From assembly GCA_963805305.1 (NCBI GenBank), contig CAWDTM010000002.1:124001-188000 (forward strand): a stretch of 64,000 nucleotides of DNA, in the 5' to 3' direction. The notes below the pieces were generated by a model, which was not told where the DNA came from, searched no databases, and saw only the letters and a list, made by a program, of their open reading frames with translations. Both the position numbers and the translations under genes were made by a program. Source of the stretch: CAVXEH01 sp963805305 (lineage in GTDB: Bacteria; Chloroflexota; Limnocylindria; QHBO01). Below, piece by piece: positions 8,406-17,040 of this stretch; position 1 is the stretch's first letter, and each line of letters starts with the position of its first letter.

Positions 8406-9572
8406 GTGGACGCCCGGGACTTCTTCGGCTACAAGAACCCTGACGAGGAGCCGGGACGCCCCGACGACGAGGAGCAGGCGGACGAGCGGCCGCCGCTTCC
8501 CGAGGAGGCGATCACCCTCGACGACGTGGCGGCCCTGCGGCGCATCGACACGGAGGACATGCTCGGACGGGTCCGCGCCCTGCCCCGTCAGCTCTCGCAG
8601 GCTCGGCGGATCGCCGCGGCCACGCCGCTGCCGGATCGCTATCGGAACCTCGACGCGGTCCTCGTCCTGGCCATGGGCGGTTCGGCCATTGGCGCGGACC
8701 TGGTCGCCGGCATTGCCGGCGACCGCCTGAAGGTTCCCCTGCTGGTCCACCGCGACTACGAGCTTCCCGGCTGGGCCGGCCCGCGGACGCTCGTGGTCGC
8801 CGCCAGTCATTCCGGCGAGACGGTGGAGACCCTGAGCGCCGCCGCCCGGGCCCGCGAGCGCGACCTGCCCCTCGTCGTGATCTCGACCGGCGGCACCCTG
8901 GGTCGTCGGGCGGGTGAGGCGGGAACCCCGTACCTCGAGTACCGGGAGTCGGGGCAGCCGCGCGCCGCGATCGGCTTCGGGGTGGGCCTCCTTCACGACC
9001 TGCTGGTGTCAGCGGGGCTGCTGGCAGATCCCGACCCCCTCGCTCCCGCGGTGGAGACCGTCGAGGGAATCCTGGAGCGGAACGCGCCGGAGGTCGAGAC
9101 GGCGGCGAATCCCGCCAAGCAGCTGGCCTGGTCCATCTTCGGACGGATCCCGATCGTGTACGGCGCCGGCAGCATGGCGCCGGTTGCCCGGCGCTGGAAG
9201 ACGCAGTTCAACGAGAACGCGAAATCGTGGGCGGCGTTCGAGCCGATGCCGGAGGCGAACCACAACACGATCGAGGGTTCGCTGAACCCCCGGGAGCTGT
9301 CGGATGCGCCGTACGTGGTGCAGCTTCGCGATCCCGAGGAGCCCGAGGAGATCACGGCGCGGTATGGGGTCGTTGAGGAGCTGCTGGGCGAGCGGGCCAC
9401 GAACCGCAGCGAGATCCGGGCAGAGGGATCGTCGCGCCTGGCGCGGGTGCTCTCCACGGTAACGTTCGGGGACCTCGTGAGCGTGTATCTGGCTCTCCTC
9501 TACCAGACGGACCCAACCCCGGTTACACTGCTCGCAATGCTGAAGGAACGGCTCGCCAGGGCAACGGACTGA
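8406..9572 (+). CDS. Bifunctional phosphoglucose/phosphomannose isomerase
   Basis: 388 residues with two SIS folds. It interconverts fructose-6-phosphate with glucose-6- and mannose-6-phosphate. The first SIS domain has MGGSAIGADL and ASHSGETVET (phosphate-binding Ser/Thr loops); the second has YGAGSMAPVARRWKTQFNEN followed by the PGI/PMI signature EPMPEANHN and the C-terminal YLALLYQ. About 45 residues of acidic, disordered N-terminus precede the fold. GTG at 8406 is only 3 nt after the phosphomutase stop, so the two are co-translated. Confidence 0.92.
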   Translation: MDARDFFGYKNPDEEPGRPDDEEQADERPPLPEEAITLDDVAALRRIDTEDMLGRVRALPRQLSQARRIAAATPLPDRYRNLDAVLVLAMGGSAIGADLVAGIAGDRLKVPLLVHRDYELPGWAGPRTLVVAASHSGETVETLSAAARARERDLPLVVISTGGTLGRRAGEAGTPYLEYRESGQPRAAIGFGVGLLHDLLVSAGLLADPDPLAPAVETVEGILERNAPEVETAANPAKQLAWSIFGRIPIVYGAGSMAPVARRWKTQFNENAKSWAAFEPMPEANHNTIEGSLNPRELSDAPYVVQLRDPEEPEEITARYGVVEELLGERATNRSEIRAEGSSRLARVLSTVTFGDLVSVYLALLYQTDPTPVTLLAMLKERLARATD

Positions 9573-9589
9573 CGGGCGCCAACTGAGAT

Positions 9590-9611
9590 GGCGCCGGCTC
9601 GGTCCGGCGCC
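9590..9611 (+). other. Perfect 8-bp hairpin just before the SWIM-gene ribosome-binding site
   Basis: GGCGCCGG and CCGGCGCC flank a 6-nt loop (CTCGGT). Another GGCGCC at 9575-9580 could pair alternatively with the left arm. The hairpin ends two bases before the GGAGGG (9613-9618) of the next gene, so it could terminate the upstream operon, block initiation, or stabilise the 5' end. There is no T-tract. Confidence 0.55.
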
Positions 9612-9626
9612 TGGAGGGCAGGCACT

Positions 9627-9917
9627 GTGCAATCGAGCATCATGGCGAAGGTCGAGAAGGCAATGCGGTACGCGCACGAGCCGGACCGCGTGCAGCTCCA
9701 ACGATTCGAGGCCACGTTCGCCAGTGACAACGGGATCCATCGGATCACGCTCGACAACGACCGCTGGACCTGCGACTGTCACCTCTTCGAGTCGGCGGGG
9801 GGCTGCTCGCACACCCTCGCCGCCCAGAAGATGCTCGACCCGATGCTCAGCGAATCGGCGCGCGAAACGCCGCTCTACAACCACGTGGAGCTCGAGGAGG
9901 CCACCGCCTCCGCGTAG
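9627..9917 (+). CDS. Small SWIM zinc-finger protein
   Basis: 96 residues from GTG 9627, which is placed 8 nt after GGAGGG (9613-9618); an ATG at 9642 is the alternative. The centre contains C49-D-C51, eight residues, C60-S-H62, the CxC...CxH zinc ligand pattern of SWIM domains. SWIM domains bind DNA or proteins, usually inside larger proteins; here the domain makes up almost the whole product. It follows the PGI/PMI gene but is separated from it by a hairpin. Function unknown. Confidence 0.75.
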   Translation: MQSSIMAKVEKAMRYAHEPDRVQLQRFEATFASDNGIHRITLDNDRWTCDCHLFESAGGCSHTLAAQKMLDPMLSESARETPLYNHVELEEATASA

Positions 9918-9940
9918 GTCGCTTCACCACCGCGCATCCG

Positions 9941-9969
9941 CGGCCCGCCGGCCTGACGTCGGCGGGCCG
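9941..9969 (+). terminator. Hairpin terminator after the SWIM gene
   Basis: A perfect 10-bp stem, CGGCCCGCCG paired with CGGCGGGCCG, encloses a 9-nt loop. No T-run follows; the next feature is the -10 of the cobalamin leader. T-less hairpins recur between transcription units in this window. Confidence 0.65.
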
Positions 9970-9980
9970 TCTGCTACGAT
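9953..9980 (+). promoter_or_regulatory. Candidate promoter of the cobalamin riboswitch-btuFCD unit
   Basis: CTGACG (9953-9958), 16 bp, TACGAT (9975-9980). This would start transcription near 9987, just upstream of the aptamer. The -35 lies in the loop of the preceding terminator hairpin, so the two signals are interleaved. Confidence 0.5.
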
Positions 9981-10004
9981 CCGTTCGTTACCAACCGAAG
10001 ACCG

Positions 10005-10130
10005 CGTCGGGTGCCGCCGCCGAAAGGCCGGCGGGCAAATGGCGAAGCCGGTGCAAAGCCGGCGCTGTCCCGCAACTGTATCCGCGCGCCCCTCGCAGGG
10101 CGGGGCGCCGGGAGTCAGGTCGCCCAGCCA
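10005..10130 (+). ncRNA. Cobalamin (B12) riboswitch
   Basis: The leader of btuF carries the conserved aptamer blocks in order: GGGTGCC (10009-10015), GAAAGGC, AAGCCGGTG (10045-10053), the B12 box with GCTGTCCCGCAACTGT (10064-10079), and a closing GGAGTCAGGTCGCCC (10111-10125). The classical aptamer reads GCCGGTG...CCGCAACTG...GAGTCAG, so the match is strong. It should bind adenosylcobalamin or a related corrinoid and repress btuFCD. The aptamer ends about 45 nt before the ATG, so control is likely at translation initiation or by early termination. Confidence 0.93.
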
Positions 10131-10174
10131 CGGCGCGATGTCAGGACCCTCGTGTGAAAGGGAACGGCATCACC

Positions 10175-11188
10175 ATGGCGCCTATCCGCACCCGCCCACG
10201 TCGCCGCCTTCTCCTCCTTCTCCTCGTCTCCGTTGCCGCGCTGCTCGCTGCCTGCGGCCAGGAGCGCGCCACGACGTTCTCGTCCGTGGGCGCAACGCTC
10301 TCCCCGCCGCCCGCCTCCCCGAGCTCATCGGCGAGCTATCCGCTGACCCTGACCGATGACGCCGGCCGCCTGGTCACCCTCACTGCCGCGCCGTCGCGCG
10401 TCGTCAGCCTGGCCCCGTCGAACACGGAGATCGTCTGCGCGGTCGGCGCGTGCGACACGCTGACCGGCGTGACCGATTTCGACGACTACCCGGCCAGCGT
10501 CACGAGCCTGCCCAAGGTGGTGGTCAACGCGACCGTCGACGCGGAGAAGGTCGTCGCGGCCCGCCCGGACCTCGTGCTGGCCGCCGGCAACGGGCTGACC
10601 CCCGAGGCCGTGATCACGCAGCTGACCGGCCTGGGGCTCAGGGTCATGACCCTGTATCCAGAGGACCTCGACGGGATCTACGCCGACATCGGTCTTGTCG
10701 GACGAGCCACCGGTCATGCGAATGCCGCGGCAGCCCTCGTGGCGACGATGCGATCGCGGGTGGCCGCGGTCGAGGACGCGGTGGCCGGCGCCACCCGCCC
10801 GCGCACCTTCTACGAGGTGAGCGTCTACCAGGGTGTCATCTACACCGCGGGCGATGGATCGTTCCTTGCCTCCCTCGTCGACCTGGCCGGCGGCGACCCG
10901 GTGACGGGGGACGCGCAGTCGACGGCCATTGGGCTGGAGAAGCTCGTGAACGCCGACCCGCAGCTGATCCTGCTGGGTGATGCGAGCTACGACCCGTCGC
11001 TCCAGGATCGCGACTCGGCGCTGCGCCAGCTTCGGGCACGACCCGGCTGGGCGGTGATGAGCGCGGTTCGCGACGGGATGGTCGTCCCGTTCCTGGACGA
11101 CGTCGTGACCACCCGGCCCGGACCGCGCATCGTGGACGGGCTCGAGGCACTGGCGCGGGCCATCCATCCCGAACGGTTCAACCGATGA
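10175..11188 (+). CDS. btuF: Cobalamin ABC transporter substrate-binding lipoprotein
   Basis: 337 residues. The N-terminus is arginine-rich, then hydrophobic, ending in the lipobox LAAC (Cys27), so the mature protein is a membrane-anchored lipoprotein. The rest is a helical-backbone metal/corrinoid receptor (BtuF/FecB type): RVVSLAPSNTEIVCAVGA, AARPDLVLA, the long linker helix and TRPGPRIVDGLEAL. ATG at 10175 is chosen because AAGGGA (10158-10163) lies 11 nt upstream and the signal peptide starts there; a GTG at 10154 is possible. The B12 riboswitch supports corrinoid as ligand. Confidence 0.9.
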   Translation: MAPIRTRPRRRLLLLLLVSVAALLAACGQERATTFSSVGATLSPPPASPSSSASYPLTLTDDAGRLVTLTAAPSRVVSLAPSNTEIVCAVGACDTLTGVTDFDDYPASVTSLPKVVVNATVDAEKVVAARPDLVLAAGNGLTPEAVITQLTGLGLRVMTLYPEDLDGIYADIGLVGRATGHANAAAALVATMRSRVAAVEDAVAGATRPRTFYEVSVYQGVIYTAGDGSFLASLVDLAGGDPVTGDAQSTAIGLEKLVNADPQLILLGDASYDPSLQDRDSALRQLRARPGWAVMSAVRDGMVVPFLDDVVTTRPGPRIVDGLEALARAIHPERFNR

Positions 11189-12300
11189 GCGACGCCAGGG
11201 CGATCCCCACCACGTCGGCCGGCTCCCGGGCGCTGCTGGGCGGTCCGACGCTGACGCGCGCCGGAATCGTGCTGGGTGGCGGGATCACGCTCCTCGTCGT
11301 CGTGGGCCTCGTCGCCGTGGCCCTGGGGAGCGTGGGCATCGGGATCGGCGAGACGGCCGGCATCATCGCCCACCGGCTGGTGGGCCTTCCGGCGGTCCCC
11401 TCCTGGACCCCGCAGGCGGAGACGATCGTGCTGGACCTTCGTCTCCCGCGGGTCCTGACCGCCATGCTGGTCGGTGGCGGGCTGGCGATGGCCGGCACCG
11501 CGTTTCAGGCGCTCCTGCGGAACCCCCTGGCCGACCCGTACATCATCGGCACTGCCGCGGGCGCTTCGCTCGGAGCGGTCGCCGGGCTGGTGCTGCCCGT
11601 CCTGGTCCCCGGCCTCGCCGTGGTTGCCGCGGGCGGCTGGCTCGGTGTCGGAGCCGTCCAGCTGCTGGCCTTCGTCGGCGGGCTGACGACGGTGCTCGTC
11701 GTGTACTCCGTGGCGCGCGGCGCTCGCGGCGGGGCGGTGACGCTGCTCCTGACCGGATATGCCGTCTCATCGGTCCTCGCGGCCGGCGTGGCGCTGCTCA
11801 TGTTTCTGGCCGGCAACCGGCTGGGGGTCGTCTTCGCCTGGATCATGGGCTCGCTGGACGTCGCCGGATGGCGGGATCTCCTCGTGGCGGCACCCATCGT
11901 GGCGGTCAGCCTGCTCGCGCTGCTGGGTCGATGGCGGCGGCTCAACGTGCTCCTGCTGGGCGACGTGGCCGCCGCGCACCTCGGCGTTGACGTCGGCCGG
12001 GAGCGGTTCCTGCTCACGGTCCTCGCCAGCCTGGCGACCTCCGCGGTCGTGGCGATCTCGGGAACCATCGGCTTCGTCGGGCTGGTCGTCCCGCACGTCC
12101 TCCGCCTGGTGATCGGACCGGATCATCGGCTGCTCCTTCCGGCCAGCCTGGTCTACGGCGCGGTGCTCCTGGCCGTCGCCGACCTCGTGGCTCGCCTGGT
12201 GGGCGGGATCCCGGTCGGGATCGTCACGGCCCTCATCGGCGCCCCGTTCTTCATCTGGCTCCTCGCGCGCTCGCGCGGCTCCGGAACGGTGACGACGTGA
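11185..12300 (+). CDS. btuC: Cobalamin ABC transporter permease (FecCD family)
   Basis: 371 residues, polytopic, with about ten predicted membrane segments as in BtuC. Conserved FecCD blocks: LRLPRVLTAMLVGGGLAMAG, the LLRNPLADPYIIG motif followed by GASLGAV, and the C-terminal GFVGLVVPHVLRL (cytoplasmic loop contacting the ATPase). ATG at 11185 overlaps the btuF stop by 4 bp and its own stop overlaps btuD. Confidence 0.93.
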   Translation: MSDARAIPTTSAGSRALLGGPTLTRAGIVLGGGITLLVVVGLVAVALGSVGIGIGETAGIIAHRLVGLPAVPSWTPQAETIVLDLRLPRVLTAMLVGGGLAMAGTAFQALLRNPLADPYIIGTAAGASLGAVAGLVLPVLVPGLAVVAAGGWLGVGAVQLLAFVGGLTTVLVVYSVARGARGGAVTLLLTGYAVSSVLAAGVALLMFLAGNRLGVVFAWIMGSLDVAGWRDLLVAAPIVAVSLLALLGRWRRLNVLLLGDVAAAHLGVDVGRERFLLTVLASLATSAVVAISGTIGFVGLVVPHVLRLVIGPDHRLLLPASLVYGAVLLAVADLVARLVGGIPVGIVTALIGAPFFIWLLARSRGSGTVTT

Positions 12301-13145
12301 CCGCCGGCATTGTCGTCGCTCGGGACGCGCCTGCCGCGGCGACGCCGGTGGTCGACGCGTCAGGCATCGCCTTCGGCTACGGCGCGCGCGGGACCCGGCG
12401 TCCGGTGCTCGATGGCCTCGACCTGGCAATCGGAACCGGTGAGCTCGTCGCGCTGGTGGGGACCAACGGCTCCGGCAAGACGACCCTGTTGCGGGTCCTG
12501 GCCGGGACGCTCGAACCCGAGGGCGGCTCGCTCACGCTCTTTGGACGGCCGGCGCGAGCCTGGTCGCGGGCGGAGACGGCCCGGCGCGTCGCGGTCCTCT
12601 CGCAGACCCTGGAGCTCCCGGACGGGTTTCGCGTCGGCGAGGTGGTCGCCATGGGTCGCCTGCCGCACGCGAAGGCGCGGTTCGGATCGACCGCGGAGGA
12701 TGCCGATGCCGTGGAGCGGGCCCTGCGTGATGCGGACGCGCTGGACCTGGCCGCGCGACCGGTGACGGAGCTCTCCGGCGGCGAGCGCCAGCGGGTGGGC
12801 GTGGCGATGGCACTGGCACAGGAGCCACAGCTGCTCCTGCTGGACGAGCCCACGCTCCATCTGGACGTGGCCCACCAGCTGGGCCTGCTGGCGACCATCG
12901 ACCGGCTCAGGGTGCGTCGTGGCATCGCGGTGCTCGCCGTGATCCACGACATCGCCCTGGCGGCGGCGGCCCCGCGCGTCGCCGTCCTCGAGGGGGGCCG
13001 GATCGTGGCCGACGGGCCGCCCGAGACGACGCTCACGGCGGACCTGGTGAGCCGCGTCTTCGGGGTTCCGGTGGAGGAATGGCGATCTGCCGACGGCGGG
13101 CGACGGCTGGCCGTCGTCCTCCCGCGCCTCGCCCGGCGCGGCTGA
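12297..13145 (+). CDS. btuD: Cobalamin ABC transporter ATP-binding protein
   Basis: 282 residues. It has Walker A GTNGSGKTTL, the Q-loop LSQTLE, signature LSGGERQRVGVAMAL, Walker B LLLLDEPT and the H-loop histidine in VIHDIAL, followed by a D-loop-like TLHLD. GTG at 12297 overlaps the btuC TGA. It energises BtuC; the BtuF-BtuC-BtuD set is complete. It ends 12 bp from the convergent AI-2E gene. Confidence 0.93.
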   Translation: MTAGIVVARDAPAAATPVVDASGIAFGYGARGTRRPVLDGLDLAIGTGELVALVGTNGSGKTTLLRVLAGTLEPEGGSLTLFGRPARAWSRAETARRVAVLSQTLELPDGFRVGEVVAMGRLPHAKARFGSTAEDADAVERALRDADALDLAARPVTELSGGERQRVGVAMALAQEPQLLLLDEPTLHLDVAHQLGLLATIDRLRVRRGIAVLAVIHDIALAAAAPRVAVLEGGRIVADGPPETTLTADLVSRVFGVPVEEWRSADGGRRLAVVLPRLARRG

Positions 13146-13157
13146 GGATGGGCCCGG

Positions 13158-14468
13158 TCAGGGGCCGGCAGGACCGGGAAGCTGCCCAGGATCCCGCGAC
13201 CCGGGCTCCTCGTCGCCGGTGTCGGCATCCTCGTCGACGACCAGCTCGAACTCCTCGCTGCCATCGGGTCGCAACGAGCGGTGGACGTGGATGTGGGGAT
13301 GGGTCTCGTCCGACACCTGCTGCTTCTCGACCCGCACCATGGTCGCCTCGTCGACATGCGCGAGGCGCTCGGTGTCCGGCAGGGCGACGTTCGGCACCTC
13401 GCTCCACAGGAAGTAGTTGAGGAACACGTTGAGAACCGCGACGACAGGGATCCCGAAGAGGGCGCCCCAGACGCCCGCGACCTGGGAGCCGACGAGGAGG
13501 GCGACGAGCACGAGGATGGGGTGCATCCCGAGCGCGCCTCGCATGAGGCGCGGCTGGAGCCAGTTGACGGCCACGGTCTGGATTCCCACCAGGACGATGG
13601 CGATGGGGATGAACCAGGCCGAGCCGTAGATCCATGCGGCGAGGACGGGAGGGATGAGGGCCAGCGGTGGCCCGAAGAACGGGATGAACATGGCGAGCGC
13701 GGAGAGCGTTGCGACCAGGAACACGTACGGCAGGCCGAAGACGGTCCAGATCAGGACCACGAGCACCGCCTGGACGATCATCAGCACCAGCTGCGCGCGC
13801 AGGAAGCCGCCGAAGGCGCGCGCCACGGTCCGCTCGAAGATCTCGAGCTCGTCCTTGTACCGGTTGGGCACCACCCGGTTGACTCGGCTCAGGATCCGGT
13901 CGCTGTCCATCACCATGTAGAGCGACAGGATCAGGACCAGGATGAAGGAGCCGATGGCGCCCAGCGTGGCCCCGGCGATCGCCTGCGCCTGGGCGAGGAG
14001 CGGCCCGGCAATGGTTCCCAGGCTCTGCTGGACGTCCTGGAAGAGCTTGACCAGGTCGATCCCAAAGCGCCCGAGGTCGAGCGACTGCTGCCAGCTCGTC
14101 AGGGTCGCTTCCACCCGGACGGCGGTCTGCGGGAAGTTGTCGGTCAGCTGTCGCACCTGGTCGGTGGTGGCGGTCACCAGGCCGAAGATCAGGGCGCCCA
14201 GGGCGATGAGGGCCACCAGGTAGGCGAGCGACGCGGCGAGACCGCGCGGCAGGCCGGAGGCCGACAGACCGCGGACGAACGGCGACATCACGAAGGCCAG
14301 GAGCCAGGCGAGGAACAGGATCAGGAGGATCGAGCTGAAGCCACCGAAGAAGGAGAGCCCTTCCTGGACGAGCAGCACCGCGAAGTAGGCGCTGCCCAGG
14401 ATCAGGAAGGCGAGCAGCCAGCGTCGCTCGCGAGGGCCGATGCCCGATTCGACGCTGGGCGGCAGCAC
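13158..14468 (-). CDS. AI-2E/TerC-type family permease
   Basis: 436 residues from GTG 14468; an upstream open frame to 14678 overlaps trpS and looks non-coding. About seven to eight hydrophobic segments and the typical organisation: an N-terminal helical pair (WLLAFLILGSAYFAVLL), a long amphipathic middle (SLGTIAGPLLAQAQAIAG) and the C-terminal LVALLVGSQVAGVWGALFGIPVVAVL with the conserved G(V/I)WGA-F-P pattern. A hydrophilic C-terminal tail follows. Relatives export autoinducer-2 or act as Na+/H+ antiporters; the substrate here is unknown. It lies directly downstream of trpS. Confidence 0.85.
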   Translation of the reverse strand: MLPPSVESGIGPRERRWLLAFLILGSAYFAVLLVQEGLSFFGGFSSILLILFLAWLLAFVMSPFVRGLSASGLPRGLAASLAYLVALIALGALIFGLVTATTDQVRQLTDNFPQTAVRVEATLTSWQQSLDLGRFGIDLVKLFQDVQQSLGTIAGPLLAQAQAIAGATLGAIGSFILVLILSLYMVMDSDRILSRVNRVVPNRYKDELEIFERTVARAFGGFLRAQLVLMIVQAVLVVLIWTVFGLPYVFLVATLSALAMFIPFFGPPLALIPPVLAAWIYGSAWFIPIAIVLVGIQTVAVNWLQPRLMRGALGMHPILVLVALLVGSQVAGVWGALFGIPVVAVLNVFLNYFLWSEVPNVALPDTERLAHVDEATMVRVEKQQVSDETHPHIHVHRSLRPDGSEEFELVVDEDADTGDEEPGSRDPGQLPGPAGP

Positions 14469-14476
14469 GGCGGGCC

Positions 14477-15505
14477 TCAGCCCCCGCCCGCGCCGATGCC
14501 GACCGCTGCTCGGACCTCGGCCATGGTGGCCTCCACGATGGGTCGCACCTTCGCCGCTCCGGAGGCGAGCACCTGCTCGACGTAGTCGGGGTGCTCCGCG
14601 AGCTCCGCGCGGCGCTCCCGCATGGGTCGGAAACGCTCGATGATTCGCTCGGCGAGGAGCTGCTTGGTTTCGACGCACCCGGTGCTCGCGGTCCGTTCGC
14701 CATCCTGGATCTGCAGGTAGTCCGCCCCGAAGAACCGGTGCAGCTGGCAGACGTTGCAGACCTCCGGCCGTCCCGGGTCGCTGCGCTTGATGCGCAGCGG
14801 ATCGGTGACCATGCTCATCACCAGCCGCCGGATCTCGTCGGGCTCCGCGAAGATCGGGATGGTGTTGCCGGCGCTCTTGCTCATCTTCTTCGCGCCATCG
14901 GTGCCAAGCACCACCGGCACGTCGGTGAAGACCGGCTGTGGCTCCGGGAAGATGGGCCCGTACCGGCGGTTGAAGGCACGCACGATCTCGCGGGAGAGCT
15001 CGAGGTGCGGCGCCTGGTCCTTGCCGATGGGGACGCGGCTGGCCTTGTAGATGACGATGTCGGCGGCCTGCAGGACCGGGTAGTCGAGCAGCCCCATGGA
15101 GTTGTCGATGCCCTGGTCGCGCTTCTCCTTGTACGTGGGGGTGCGCTCCACCCAGCTCACCGGAACCACGGTGTTGAAGATCCAGGTCAGCTCCGAGTGC
15201 TCCGGGAAGTCGGACTGGCGGATGAGCGCGCAGCGATCCGGGTCGAGGCCGACGGCCAGGAGGTCCAGGACCATCTCATGGCTCAGCTGGCGGAGGTGTG
15301 CCCCGTCGTGCTGGCTCGTGAGGGCATGGAGGTCCACGATCGCGTAGATGGCGTCGTAGGCGTCCTGCATGGCGACGTAGTTCACCTGGGCGCCCAGGTA
15401 GTTGCCCAGGTGCGAGGCGCCCGAAGGCTGGATCCCGGAGAAGACGCGCTCACGCGTCACGGGCTCCGTTCCACGCTCACCGGTGGCCTGCGTTGCCGTC
15501 GTCAT
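14477..15505 (-). CDS. trpS: Tryptophanyl-tRNA synthetase
   Basis: 342 residues, class I aminoacyl-tRNA synthetase charging tRNA-Trp. The HIGH-type motif is SGASHLGNY (29-36) and the second motif is KKMSKSAGN. Middle blocks PSYVGVE-like and KDQAPHLELSREI are typical. ATG at 15505 is the start: the upstream frame is a shadow, and TACACT (minus strand 15520-15515) ends 9 nt before it. There is no T-box or tryptophan-rich leader. Confidence 0.95.
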   Translation of the reverse strand: MTTATQATGERGTEPVTRERVFSGIQPSGASHLGNYLGAQVNYVAMQDAYDAIYAIVDLHALTSQHDGAHLRQLSHEMVLDLLAVGLDPDRCALIRQSDFPEHSELTWIFNTVVPVSWVERTPTYKEKRDQGIDNSMGLLDYPVLQAADIVIYKASRVPIGKDQAPHLELSREIVRAFNRRYGPIFPEPQPVFTDVPVVLGTDGAKKMSKSAGNTIPIFAEPDEIRRLVMSMVTDPLRIKRSDPGRPEVCNVCQLHRFFGADYLQIQDGERTASTGCVETKQLLAERIIERFRPMRERRAELAEHPDYVEQVLASGAAKVRPIVEATMAEVRAAVGIGAGGG

Positions 15506-15514
15506 CGGACGGCG

Positions 15515-15520
15515 AGTGTA
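15515..15520 (-). promoter_or_regulatory. -10 element of trpS (leaderless type)
   Basis: On the minus strand TACACT is followed by 9 nt and then the trpS ATG, so transcription would begin at or beside the start codon. No Shine-Dalgarno could fit. Confidence 0.6.
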
Positions 15521-15595
15521 CCGCACCCCGCCTCCAGGCCGGCCCCGGCGCCGAATCGACGGAGCACGGCGCAGGGTCGGTTCGCGCTCGCCCGC

Positions 15596-15601
15596 TAGAA
15601 T
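15596..15601 (+). promoter_or_regulatory. -10 element of birA
   Basis: TAGAAT, 30 nt before the birA ATG, in the divergent trpS/birA gap. The predicted leader is about 23 nt and shows no clear Shine-Dalgarno. Confidence 0.5.
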
Positions 15602-15631
15602 CGGCTGCACACGCCGCCACACCCGGGTGCC

Positions 15632-16456
15632 ATGGCAATCCCTCGAGCCCCCTGGCAGACCGCCGCCGACCCGCGTCGTCGCATCGGCTGGTCGGTCGAG
15701 CCTCACGAGACGATCGATTCGACGAACGACCGGGCACGCGCGCTGCTCGCCACGCCGGACGGCTGCGCCGTCGCGGTCGTGGCCGAGCTGCAGACCGCGG
15801 GGCGGGGGCGCCAGGGCCGCACCTGGACGTCGCCACCCGGGGTCAACCTCATGGTCTCGGTCGGGCTTCGGCCCGCGCTCGCCGCGGTCGACGCCTGGAT
15901 GCTGGGCGCGGCAACCGCGCTCGCCCTGCGGGAAGCCTGCGAGCGGGTGCTTCCCAGGGGCGCTGATCCCCCATGGCTGAAGTGGCCCAACGACGTCGTC
16001 GACGGGGAGGGACGCAAGATCGCCGGGATCCTCGTCGAAACCGCCATGGCGGGGGACCGCCTGGCGCAGGCCGTCATCGGGGTCGGCGTGAACGCCAACT
16101 GGCCGCGCGCCGAGATGCCGCCCGGGATCCGGGAGCGGGCCGTCTCCCTCTGTGACCTGGCCGGTGGCGCGGTCGATCGTGTCGCTCTCCTGGGCGCCTA
16201 CCTGGACCAGCTCGACGAGTGGATCGCCGCCGTGGAGGGGGGAGCGTCGCCCCTGGACGCGTATCGCGAGGCGTCGTGGCTGGATGGCCGGCAGGTGCGC
16301 GTCGCGCTGGGATCACGCGAGGTCGAGGGTCGGGTGGCCGGCATCGGGGTCGGGGGCCGGCTCGTGCTCGAGACGGACGAAGGGCAGCTGCGCCTCGACC
16401 ACGGGGAGGTGCTCCGCGTGGGCAGCGCGATCCCGGCGGGGGTCGCCGAGCCATGA
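15632..16456 (+). CDS. birA: Biotin--[acetyl-CoA-carboxylase] ligase
   Basis: 274 residues. It activates biotin as biotinyl-AMP and attaches it to the lysine of the biotin carboxyl carrier protein. Motifs: ETIDSTNDRA, the biotinyl-AMP loop GRGRQGRTW, and LKWPNDVV. The protein begins at the catalytic domain, so the N-terminal helix-turn-helix of repressor-type BirA is absent (class I, no DNA binding). The C-terminal SH3-like domain is present (GRQVRVALG...VGGRLVLE). It stands just before the acc/fab operon that holds its substrate and overlaps an ECF sigma gene by 4 bp. Confidence 0.93.
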   Translation: MAIPRAPWQTAADPRRRIGWSVEPHETIDSTNDRARALLATPDGCAVAVVAELQTAGRGRQGRTWTSPPGVNLMVSVGLRPALAAVDAWMLGAATALALREACERVLPRGADPPWLKWPNDVVDGEGRKIAGILVETAMAGDRLAQAVIGVGVNANWPRAEMPPGIRERAVSLCDLAGGAVDRVALLGAYLDQLDEWIAAVEGGASPLDAYREASWLDGRQVRVALGSREVEGRVAGIGVGGRLVLETDEGQLRLDHGEVLRVGSAIPAGVAEP

Positions 16457-17040
16457 CCCGCGAACCGCTCCCGGAGCAGCCGGCCCACGCCGTCGCCACC
16501 GGAACGGACCCGGACCTGTCGGCGGTGCTCGCCGCCCAGGCCGATCCAGCCGCCTTCGGGGTCCTCTACCGGCGCTACGTGGACCTGGTCTACTCCTACG
16601 CCTTCTACCAGCTGGGTGACCACCACGACGCGGAGGACGCCACCGAACGCACCTTCCTGGCCGCCCTGCGCTCGATCGGCTCGTTCACCGACCGTGGAGC
16701 GAGCTTTCGCGCGTGGCTCCTGCGCATTGCGCGAAACACCATCGCCAACAGCCACCGCAGCCGATTCCGCCGCCGCACCACGACCCTCGACGCCCTCCCC
16801 GAGCACCCGCCCGCCCCCGACGCCGATCCCGCGGCCCTGACCGTTCGCGCCGACGAGATGCGGCGGGTTCGGCAGGCGCTGGCCGAACTGCCCGATGACC
16901 GACGCCAGGTGGTCATCCTGCGCTTCACCGACGGGCTCTCGGCCCGGGAGATCGCGGCGGTGCTCGACCGGAGCGAGGGTGCAGTCCGCGTCCTCCTGCA
17001 TCGGGCGCTGCGCGACCTGGCGGAGCGCATCCCGGGCTAG
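16453..17040 (+). CDS. ECF-type RNA polymerase sigma factor
   Basis: 195 residues. Region 2 spans about 33-105 (FGVLYRRYVDLVYSYAFYQLG, then HDAEDATERTF and RAWLLRIARNTIAN), and region 4 about 138-192 (LAELPDDRRQVVILRFTDGLS, then a helix-turn-helix with EIAAVLDRSEGAVRVLLHRALRDL). ATG overlaps the birA TGA (ATGA). There is no neighbouring zinc-binding anti-sigma factor; the next gene is a one-helix membrane protein that could play that role. Target promoters are unknown. Confidence 0.88.
   Translation: MTREPLPEQPAHAVATGTDPDLSAVLAAQADPAAFGVLYRRYVDLVYSYAFYQLGDHHDAEDATERTFLAALRSIGSFTDRGASFRAWLLRIARNTIANSHRSRFRRRTTTLDALPEHPPAPDADPAALTVRADEMRRVRQALAELPDDRRQVVILRFTDGLSAREIAAVLDRSEGAVRVLLHRALRDLAERIPG

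Noticed and set aside
6087..8996. A 969-codon open frame on the minus strand across DUF374, phosphomannomutase and PGI/PMI
   Set aside because: The plus-strand genes carry intact family motifs throughout; the minus product is low-complexity Arg/Gly/Val-rich and typical of mirrored third-position GC bias.
13281..14585. A 434-codon plus-strand frame of Glu/Gln/His-rich sequence
   Set aside because: Antisense of hydrophobic helices (Leu/Val/Ala codons read backward give such residues); no start signal.
13033..14703. A second long minus-strand frame (556 codons) through the AI-2E permease
   Set aside because: Very Arg/Pro-rich product; the overlapping frame gives a clean polytopic permease.
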